From positions 1 through 26,498 of the IMG/VR virus record IMGVR_UViG_3300046804_001233: DNA of 26,498 bases. One strand, given 5' to 3'. This document shows positions 6,003 through 13,900 of the stretch, piece by piece. The notes under the pieces are model-generated. The model made no database searches, was not told the origin of the DNA, and saw nothing but the letters and a program-made list of their open reading frames with translations. Origin of the DNA: a virus. Positions within the stretch are counted from its first letter, which is position 1; each line of letters opens with the position of its first letter. The position numbers and the translations under genes were made by a program.

Positions 6003-6430
6003 ACTATCAAGCAATCTGCGCCGCACTTGAAGCACCACTGAACAATGCGTTTATCGCCTTGACTCCTCCTGTCAAGGTTTTCTTTGACAACTTGATTGTC
6101 ATGCCTCCTGATCCGCCAGGTGAGTACGTGATGGTCAATATCACTTTTGGCCTGACAAGTGAATCTACGTTGACAAATTCTCTTGATCGTGCTCGTGGCG
6201 CGATCATTGTCAGAATCTTCACCGAAAAAGGCAGAGGCGGCAGAAGGGCCAGGCAGCTGGCCGGTGTCGCATCTCAGATTTTCAGTATTCTCGGCGCAAC
6301 AAAAAGGCCAGCTACTGGAACATTCGTGAGGGTTCATGATGTTTCCGGGCCTAATTTTTACATGGATGAAGCTCAACCCCATTTCATGGCTAGGCTCTCT
6401 GCGACATGGGACGCAACTAGCTGCGGCTAG
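5999..6430 (+). CDS. Tail terminator protein
   Basis: A 143-aa protein whose ATG overlaps the previous stop by four bases, with AGGA at 5991-5994. The pattern of an N-terminal helix (MNYQAICAALEAPLNNAFIA), a strand segment with PPDPPGEYVMVNITFG, then arginine-containing strands (SLDRARGAIIVRIFTEKGRG), a helix and a last pair of strands ending FMARLSATWDA matches the lambda gpU/HK97 gp11-type ring that caps the tail tube, and the gene sits in that position. No enzymatic motif is expected or seen. The call relies on layout and secondary-structure pattern. Confidence 0.65.
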   Translation: MNYQAICAALEAPLNNAFIALTPPVKVFFDNLIVMPPDPPGEYVMVNITFGLTSESTLTNSLDRARGAIIVRIFTEKGRGGRRARQLAGVASQIFSILGATKRPATGTFVRVHDVSGPNFYMDEAQPHFMARLSATWDATSCG

Positions 6431-6438
6431 CATTAGTG
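6425..6438 (+). promoter_or_regulatory. Putative promoter of the tail tube gene
   Basis: GGCTAGCATTAGTG overlaps the end of the tail terminator gene. TAGCAT (6428-6433) is a poor -10, but the GGCTAnnATT core matches the capsid promoter element. The distance to the following hairpin (9 bases after the hexamer) is nearly that of the capsid leader (10). Confidence 0.4.
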
Positions 6439-6441
6439 CAT

Positions 6442-6460
6442 CGGGCAGTGCCCGCACTGC
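6442..6460 (+). promoter_or_regulatory. Leader hairpin of the tail tube mRNA
   Basis: CGGGC-AGT-GCCCG (6442-6454) shares its AGT loop and inner stem with the capsid leader hairpin, while the two outer pairs differ in a compensatory way. An alternative fold pairs GCAGTG (6445-6450) with CACTGC (6455-6460). The two folds exclude each other. A T-rich stretch follows, so weak termination is also possible. Confidence 0.5.
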
Positions 6461-6480
6461 TGTTCATTTCTTCAAGGTCC

Positions 6481-7233
6481 ATGTCCTGTGATACCACGGT
6501 ACTGACCGGCTCGTCGGGCGCTTTCTGGTATAAGCCGGCAAACACCGAAGCCTGTCTTGCTGCCTCCGCTTTTCCTTCGACTGGCGCCAACATCACTGTT
6601 GGTGATTACTACGGTTTCAAGGTTGATGATCCCGTTGTCCTGGCGTATCCCTCTGGCGCAACGACCACTGGAGCTATCGCCGCTGGTGATTACTTCGTGA
6701 AAACCTATGATCCCACCACCGGGATCATGACGCTTGCCAGCACTGTTGGTGGCACCGCCGTTACCGCAACCAGTGCTCCCACCAACTTCGGCAGCTCGCT
6801 GGCCACGATTTCCTACAAGGCCTTCGCTCCGATCGCTCAGGTCCGGGACTGGACCCTGGAGATCACCAGGGCCGAGATCGACGTGACCACCATCGGTGTT
6901 CCCAGCGGCCAATTTGCGCCGTTCCGTAAGTATCAGACCTCGTTTGCTGATGCTACCGGCACGACCACCGTGTACTTCACGGACGCTGACTCGGCCATGT
7001 CGAACCGGCTCATCAGTGACGTGCTTCAGCGTCGTCAAAATGGTGCTGCAGTGAAGCTCTACATTGATGCCGTCTACTCTGGCGGTTCGATTTCGGAGAC
7101 GCTGAGCCGCTCGATCGCTTGCGATGTGGTGCTGACCTCTGCTGGTTTCGGCGTCAACCCGGATGATGCGCAGAACGTGACCATCAACTTCCGCCCGTCC
7201 GGCAACGTCACCATCGACCTGACCCGCACCTGA
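6481..7233 (+). CDS. Major tail tube protein
   Basis: Start ATG 6481 (MSCDTTVLTGSSG...) is preferred over an upstream in-frame TTG at 6436, because AAGG (6474-6477) precedes it and the leader hairpin would otherwise be coding. The 250-aa product has an N-terminal insert domain (about 1-115, Gly/Thr/Ala-rich, small beta) and a C-terminal tube domain from QVRDWTLEITRAEIDVTTIG through strands with TTTVYFTDADSAMSNRLISD, a helix and VKLYIDAVY, to a last strand pair ending in GNVTIDLTRT. That is the beta-sandwich plus helix order of lambda gpV-type tube subunits (W.L......D.T..G). Expected to be one of the two most abundant virion proteins. It is followed by a terminator. Confidence 0.85.
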   Translation: MSCDTTVLTGSSGAFWYKPANTEACLAASAFPSTGANITVGDYYGFKVDDPVVLAYPSGATTTGAIAAGDYFVKTYDPTTGIMTLASTVGGTAVTATSAPTNFGSSLATISYKAFAPIAQVRDWTLEITRAEIDVTTIGVPSGQFAPFRKYQTSFADATGTTTVYFTDADSAMSNRLISDVLQRRQNGAAVKLYIDAVYSGGSISETLSRSIACDVVLTSAGFGVNPDDAQNVTINFRPSGNVTIDLTRT

Positions 7234-7259
7234 TCCAGTGTTCGTCTGGTGCCTCGTCT

Positions 7260-7284
7260 GCCGCCGCTTGTTCGGCGGCTTTTT
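7260..7284 (+). terminator. Terminator after the tail tube gene
   Basis: GCCGCCG (7260-7266), loop CTTGTT, CGGCGGC (7273-7279), then TTTTT (7280-7284): a perfect 7-bp GC stem 26 bp after the stop. It separates the highly expressed tube gene from the tail assembly genes. Confidence 0.87.
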
Positions 7285-7287
7285 CAT

Positions 7288-7300
7288 GGGTATAGTGTTC
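7288..7300 (+). promoter_or_regulatory. Putative late promoter before tail assembly chaperone gene
   Basis: GGGTATAGTGTTC begins 4 bases after the terminator T-run. The hexamer TATAGT (7291-7296) ends 23 bases before ATG 7319. It has the same terminator-then-TAYAGT layout as 1017 and 7898. Confidence 0.5.
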
Positions 7301-7318
7301 AAGCCTCCGTCCTTTAAC

Positions 7319-7732
7319 ATGGCCTCCTCTTCGATGGGCTTCGGCTCAGCTCTTGAAAAGCTGAAGCAAGCCGCCAACCTTGAACCTGCCCGCAAGGTGG
7401 TTCCCTTGAGCGATGGCTTCACCGAGCTTGAGATGTATATCACTCCGCTCGTTGCAGCTGAGCGTGATCGCGCTCGTCGCAATGCCCGCGCTGCATCCAA
7501 GACCAAGGATGACGACAGCGATTGGCTGATTCATCTGCTGGTCGCCAAGGCCAAGAATTCTGACGGCAGCGCAATGTTTGCTGCTGGCGAGATTCCTGAG
7601 CTGAAGGCTTCCGTCCGTGCTGAAGATCTTGACAAGATGATTCTTGTTGTTCTTGGCAGCGAAGATGATGAGGTTGATGCCTCCACAAAAAAATCGCAGA
7701 CGAACTCCGCCAAGACCGTTGGACCTACCTGA
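7319..7732 (+). CDS. Tail assembly chaperone, short form (gpG-like)
   Basis: ATG 7319 (MASSSMGFGSALEKLKQAAN) is chosen because the open frame upstream would run through the terminator. The unshifted product is 137 aa: a small beta segment (VVPLSDGFTELEMYITPLVA), then helices with DSDWLIHLLVAKAKNSDGSA and LDKMILVVLGSEDDEVD, and a short Ser/Thr/Lys tail. This is the usual form of lambda gpG-like chaperones, which coat the tape measure protein during tube polymerisation and leave before completion. It sits exactly where gpG should be, between tube and tape measure. It carries a slippery A7 run near its end. Confidence 0.8.
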   Translation: MASSSMGFGSALEKLKQAANLEPARKVVPLSDGFTELEMYITPLVAAERDRARRNARAASKTKDDDSDWLIHLLVAKAKNSDGSAMFAAGEIPELKASVRAEDLDKMILVVLGSEDDEVDASTKKSQTNSAKTVGPT

Positions 7733-7881
7733 AAATGGTGGTTGCCGAGACACTTGGCAAGAGTCTCCGCGAAGTTGATACATCAATGGCGCCAGAAGAA
7801 CTGATGCTCTGGTCTGCGTACTTCAAGATCAAGCAAGAAGATCAAGAAGAAGCAGTGAAAAAAGCCAAGAGGGGCCGCTAG
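7319..7881 (+). CDS. Tail assembly chaperone, -1 frameshift fusion (gpGT-like)
   Basis: At 7687-7693 the zero frame reads ACA AAA AAA TCG, a textbook A AAA AAA heptamer. A -1 slip after 7693 continues as IADELRQDRWTYLKMVVAET, then LGKSLREVDTSMAPEELMLW and SAYFKIKQEDQEEAVKKAKR up to TAG 7879-7881: 62 more residues, total 187 aa (join 7319-7693, 7693-7881). The T part has the typical helical 'rmaefgl/sLrEv..lmspeEl..W.AYf' pattern seen in lambda GT extensions, which recruit tube subunits. A GAGG (7670-7673) lies 13 nt upstream and pairs with CCTC (7680-7683); it could act as a frameshift-stimulating site. The stop codon lies in the loop of the following terminator. Confidence 0.85.
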
Positions 7882-7895
7882 TAGGCCCCTTTTTT
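7870..7895 (+). terminator. Terminator overlapping the end of the frameshift product
   Basis: AGGGGCC (7870-7876) pairs with GGCCCCT (7884-7890), loop GCTAGTA, then T-run to 7895. The TAG stop of the T part sits in the loop, so ribosomes finishing the fusion protein would disrupt the hairpin while those stopping at 7732 would not. Confidence 0.82.
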
Positions 7896-7897
7896 CT

Positions 7898-7910
7898 GGC
7901 TACAGTTGGC
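7898..7910 (+). promoter_or_regulatory. Putative late promoter before the tape measure gene
   Basis: GGCTACAGTTGGC begins 3 bases after the terminator T-run. The hexamer TACAGT (7901-7906) ends 27 bases before GTG 7933. This is the fullest copy of the shared element. Confidence 0.55.
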
Positions 7911-7932
7911 TTAAGTAAGGCAAGTTCAAGCC

Positions 7933-10900
7933 GTGGCAACAAACAGGGAAACAATTGAAATTGCCCTGTCAGGCCTTGAAAAGCTTAATCAGCTTGAGCG
8001 AACCCTAAAAGGGCTTGAAACTTATGCAGATAATGTTGCCGATGCAATTGGAGGGATTCAATCACGAATTGATGAGTTAAGCGGCGTTGCTGGAAGGGCA
8101 GCCACCAGAGCAAGAAGTGCAAGTGTTGCCGCAAGGGCAATTGGTGGCGTTGTTGGCGATAAGTCATTCGGCAGGGGTCCAAGTGGTGGCGAAACGCTCA
8201 AAAACAGGAATCGTCTTAAAAAGATTGCAGCAAGTGTAGACCTTGAGCTTCAGCAGTCAAGAACTGTTTTTCGGGAGGCGGCGAAAGCCAGAAGAGCGCT
8301 TACACCAGAGCTTGAAAAACTTGGAAAAGCGGCAAATCAAAATGCTCGCGAGCAGGCTAAAGTTGGCGCGGAATTAACAGAGTACAGAAAAACTGTTAGA
8401 TCGGCCAGGGAAAGAATTCTTGCTGGCGTGAGCGAGCTTGGCGCTCAAGCGAGAGGCAGGAGCACAAACATTCTTCGCAGTCGCTATAGAACGCAGAGGA
8501 ACAGGCTTAGCTCTGGACCTGAGCTGAGTGGCGAGCTTGCAAAACAAGCCGAAGAGCTTGAAAGAAAATTTGAATCTACGGAAAAAAGGCTCGCGCAGCT
8601 TGACAGGGCAGAGCGTGCGCTGAATCGAACCGTTAGAGCCGCGAATCCAGGGGCAAGCTCGTCAGAGCTGAGAGGAATTATTGGCAGAGAACGGGGTGCA
8701 ATTGCATCAAGCCGTAGAGCCACGGTAACAGAGCAGGGCAGACTGCTTGAGCAAAGACGGGAGATTGGGCGCGTAAGCCGTGGCAGAAGGCTTGTTGGTG
8801 CTCAGGGAACTATTCTCAGGGAAAGAATTAGCGAACTTGAAAGAGCTGGTGTAACACCAGGAAAGCTAAAAGCCGATGTTGGCGGCCAAAGCGTTGATTT
8901 GAGGACAATCTTGCAGCAGGCGTCGCAAGCGGCAAACCTAGCCGGCAAAAAGGGTGACATCAGAGGAAATGTAGAAAGAGCAAAGACACTTCTTGAAATC
9001 GCAAAAAATCAAGTAGCTGAGCTTGAGCGCGAAGAAAAACTAAAGAAAAAAATTGCCTCAGAAGACAAAAAACGAATTACAGAAGGAAACAGAGCTGTAG
9101 CCCAAGAAAGAAGAGCTATTCGCAGCATAGAAGTACAACAAAGAAGCATCGCCGAGCTTGCTGGACAGGGCACTGAAAATCTACCCAGTTTTCAGCGTGC
9201 TCAAGCGGCTGTTCAAAGTTTACCGCGACTTCAGCGCTCTGGTAATTATGCTGAATTCGCAAATGCTCTTGCAGACGCGACAACATATGCACGTTTTGCG
9301 CGTGATGATCTAAAAGCGAGAAGCCAGGTAACCAAGCGCACAAATAAGTACGAAGGAGAAATCAACAAAATTGCCGCAGACATTCTTGCTGGCAAGAAAG
9401 TTGAACGCAGTCAAGTTGATAAGTTGCTGAAGTTCAATGAGCTGCGGGCTGGGGGTGCTCCACAGCAGCTTGCGCTGCCTCCAGCTGCCCCAGGAGCCCC
9501 TGCATTCGGCGGTGGCGCCAGACCCGGCCTGAGAGGCGCAGAGAGCGTGATCGGCGGCGTTGCCCAGCCCAGGTTGGTTGAACGTCTCGGCGGCGCCAGA
9601 ACGGCAGAAGAGGCCCTGCAGGCACTGCCGGAAAAAGCAAAGAATGCCGGCAGAAAAGCAGGTCAACAGGCTGGCCAAAGTTTTGCAAAGGCATTCGCCC
9701 AAGCAACGCCTCTTGGCGTGTCAGATAAGCTGCTTTCCGAGTTTGGCGCTACAGCGAAAAAGCTGCCATCTCTTATCGGTGGAGCCGGGGCAGCTGGCGG
9801 CAGGCAGCTTGACCCACAGGCTGCTCAGCAGCGTCTTGCGCGTATTCTTGCCAGTGGTGCGACTATCTCTGGTCAGCTTGGCATTCTTGCGCAAAAGCGT
9901 TCTGGCTTAGACCCCTCTGATCCAAAGAGAGTTCGGGTTGAGACGACGTTGATTAGCCTGCAAAATACCTTGAATGCTACAAAGCAACAGGGCTTCAGGC
10001 TTACCAAAGATACGCTTGACGCGCTGGACGGTCAGCTCAATTCCGCAAGATTGCTGCTTACCGCAGAATCGGACATCAACAAGCTTAGAAAAGATGGGCT
10101 TGCTGTTGCCAAGCGAACTGGTCAGGGCCGCCTGCCCTCCCTGCAGCGGGACACCCTGACCTCCGGCCTGATCGAACTGGGCCGCGCTGACACCGCCGCC
10201 AAGGTGTTCCGTGGTGGCCGTAGTGGCGAGCAGGCCCTGAGCGATGCCATCAGGGCGTTCAACGCCGCCACAGGCCCGCAGAAGCCTGGTGCGAGAGTCA
10301 CGCAAAAGGGCGTGCCGATCGGCAGGGAGGCTGCGGCCGGCGCTGCCGCCGCTGGCCAGAACGTTGCAAATACCCTTTCTGGTGCAATTTCAAATGGTAC
10401 CAGCAACGCCGCATCTTCAGGCACAAAGCTTGCATCTGCCATAACAAGAGCCATTGAAAAAGTTTTCGACATTAACAGCCCATCTGGGTGGGCCATTGGC
10501 ATTGCAAAGAACATCATCGGTACCTTGGCTGGAAATATTTCCGCTGGAGTTCCGACTGTTCAGTCAGCACTCAGGGACCTTCTTCGCTTTGTTGATCAGT
10601 ATTCAGAAGAAGGTAGGGCCGCTGCATCGGCATCTGTTGGGCGTTCGTTTGACTTTGCCGTTAAGTCGCCAACTCTTGGCGCTAATTACGACGCGCTTAA
10701 CCAGGCCATTGCTGACCTGACAATGAATTCGCCTCTTTACAAGAAGAGGATCGAATCAGTTGGCTTGCAAAATATGCCGACGCAGCTTCTGGGTGAAGCA
10801 AGTGCGCGTGGAACTTTGCAGGATTTAATGCCTGAGCTGAAGATTGAGCGTATGTTCAAGCAGCTGCCTGGCACTCTTGAAAGAATGCTTGACGATGCTT

Positions 10901-13900
10901 TTGTTAAGTCAGCAAACAAGTACAGTTCGACTCGATTTGTGTCAAGTCAGCTGTCACCGGCAACGGCTGGACTCGCTGGTGCCTCACCACTTAACCCAGG
11001 CATTTTGTTTGGCTCGGCTGGTCGTCTTCGCGGAAAGACTCCTCGTGGTTTTTCTGGTGCCGGATCTCCAATTTTCAATGCACCAACATCGCTTCTTGAC
11101 CTGAATCCCGACATCTGGAACACCCAGTCCTCCTTCCTTTTTGGCCAAAAGCCATCAGGTCGGCGTAATCCTAGCATTATGCCAATCTTTGGCTCTACTG
11201 CATTCACCGGCAGAACGTCCGGTCAATCGCTTGGCTCCACTTCAACCTTTAGCTTTGGCAATCCAGTTGATGAAGCCGCTCAAGCCCTTGAAAGAAGTCA
11301 GCAAGAAGTTCAGAATGGAGAAAATGCTCTTCGTGCTAGCGTTAAAAACTTCTTTGCCGAGCTTCGCAGTGGCGTAAACTTTGCAAGAGAATTCTTGGGT
11401 CAAGCTGGCGGTGGTGGCGGTGGTGGCCGCCCTCCTGTGCCCCCTGGCGGAGCTGGCGATTTTGAGGGCCAAATTGAGGGTGCTCGTGGCAATGCCCAGA
11501 GACTCCTGGGCCTTGCAGATCTTGCTGATCTTTCTAATGCAAGCAACAAACAGCTTCAGCTGTTCTCAGCTGCTCTTGCGGAAACACGTGATGGTCTGAA
11601 GGCTACAGATGCCGCATTTGGCAAGATTAACAAGGTGCTTGATCGCACCGAAGACGCACTTGCTCGCCGCGACCCTAACTCTGATCTGCTCGTCCGTGGA
11701 TTCGGCCGGAGAGGCGGCCAGGCGGTCGGGGAGGGCCTGATCGGTGGTGCGTTCCCCCTCCTGTTCGGTCAGGGCGGTGGGGCGGCACTGGGAGGCGGTC
11801 TGGGTGGCGCTCTGGGCGGCTTTGCTGGCGGGACGTTGGGCTTCGGCTTGTCGCTGGCCGGCACGGCGATCGGCAGCCAAGTGGATGCGTTGGCCCAGGC
11901 TGCACAGGACACTGGCAACTTGCTCAGGGATCTGACTGGAAATTTTGAGCAAATTAAGGACTCCGGGCTTCTTGCAAGCCGTAGCCAGGAAAAGCTTGTA
12001 GAGAATCTTTTGGAAGCTGGCAACAAAACAGCTGCGTATGCAATTCTTCAGGCTGAGTTAAACAGAAAAATCGGGGTAGAGGGCGCCGCAAAGCTTATCG
12101 CTGCCGCTGATGCCGGCGATCGACTCAAGCGTGCGATGGCAGATCTTGGAGTGCAAATGCAAGTCTTTATTGCAGGACCACTCGCTGAATTTCTCAATCG
12201 AATGACATCCATTCTCGAAGAATGGAACAAAAGCGGCACCGTGGCAACTGCGCTTGGTCAGGTATCTGGGGACAAGCAAAGAGAAGCGCTACTTACCACT
12301 CTTGCAAGAGAAAATATTGCAGCTGGCGCCAATCCACAAAAAAGCGGCGTTAATTTTAGGCGGGGTCCGCTTGGCAGTGTTCCTGTTGGGCCTGGGGCGT
12401 TTGGCGCAACCGGTCCAGATCTGCTTAAGGATATTACCTCAAATCTCTCAAGTGAGAGAGTGCGTGAAATTGTCGGTCAATTTGCATTACCCAAGAAACA
12501 ACAGCAATTAACGCCGCAGCAACAGCGTCAAGAGACGGCTAGGGCTGCAGAAACTGGTCAAGCGGCTGCTCAGCGACAACTTGACTTCTTCAGCAAAAAA
12601 AATGAAGTACCCGATCTTCTGAGGGGATTCAAGCAGCAGGCACTGGCCGCTCAACGCGAGCAGCAGGATCTTGATCGCCAATCCTTTGAGCTGCGTCGTG
12701 ACTACGAGCGCCAAATTGAGGATATTCGTCGCAACATTGAAGATCGGATCAATCAGATCCGCCAAGAAAACCAGCAAAGAGAGCTTGAGATTCTTGTCAA
12801 GCAGGGGCAGATCCGTGAGCAGCAGTTCAAAAATGCTTCTACTGCGCTTCAGAGTGCCCTTGCTGGTGATCCGCTAGCCCAAAGCCTTGCAGATGCTGTA
12901 ACGACGTATCTCGGCGCTCAGATGTCTGCTCAGGACCAGCTTGAGCAGCGTCGTAAGCAATTTGAGATTGAGATCAGTAGCCAACAACTTGAAACTGAAA
13001 AGTTTAAGCTTGAGGTTGGCCGCACTCTGTCAAGGCTTAACACTGATACGGCCGAAAAGGTTGCTGAAATTAACAAAGGCGTAAGGCGCAAAAACGAAGA
13101 TGCAGCATTGAATGAATTTAAAATTCAAAAAGAATCTGCAAAACTGCGGGCTCAGGTAATTGGTCAAGAGCTAAAAGTAATGCTTGCCAAGCAGAATCAG
13201 TTCGTTCAAGAAGCTCAAGCCCAGTACCAAAGATTTCCAATTCCAGACACTAAGGCACTCGTTGAAAGCGAGCAAAGACTTCAGCAAGCTTTGCAAAATG
13301 CTGTTAGTGGTTCGGCGCAGAACATTAAAGACATTGAAGCTGTTAAGCCACCTCAACTGCTTCGCGAGGTTTCCGGCCCAGCAGCTCGCTCCGTCAGCTT
13401 TGCTGGCGTCAATCAGGGAATCGCCAGGGCCAAGCAACTTCGCGAGCAGCTTCAGGGGCTTGAAAAAGAACTGCTCGATCTTGTCAAAGGTGGCAACCTT
13501 GAGCTTTTCGCAAATCAGCTTGGTGAAATTGCTTTCAAGGGCTTTTTTGATCTGAATAATTCCCTGAAAAATGCAAAACAGGAAGCTGCATTAGCGGGTG
13601 GTGACATAGGCGCATCTGTTAGGGCAATTGTAGACTCCTACAACGATCTGTTTGCCCTTGCCCAGCAAACTGGTGTAAATATTGATGCGCCAACGCGCAA
13701 GTTTATTGAAGGCATCAGAGACGGTCAGATTGCATTTGAGAAGATCAAGCCAAGCATGGAGTTCTATGCTTCCAATCTTCAGGACATAACGAATCAGACC
13801 AAACAATCTCGCGCTGCCATTGACGAACTGCTGCTGCCGGCCAAGGCTTATGACAAAGTGTTGGCTCAGATCAATGCACGCGGTGGGCTTGGCATCAACC

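Noticed and set aside
6472-7506. 344-aa minus-strand ORF opposite the tail tube and chaperone genes
   Set aside because: Gly/Arg/Ser-rich antisense shadow crossing a terminator; the plus-strand genes are convincing.
7687-7693. A7 run read as a sequencing error that splits one gene
   Set aside because: Position between tube and tape measure genes, in-phase A AAA AAA heptamer and T-type extension are exactly those of a programmed frameshift.
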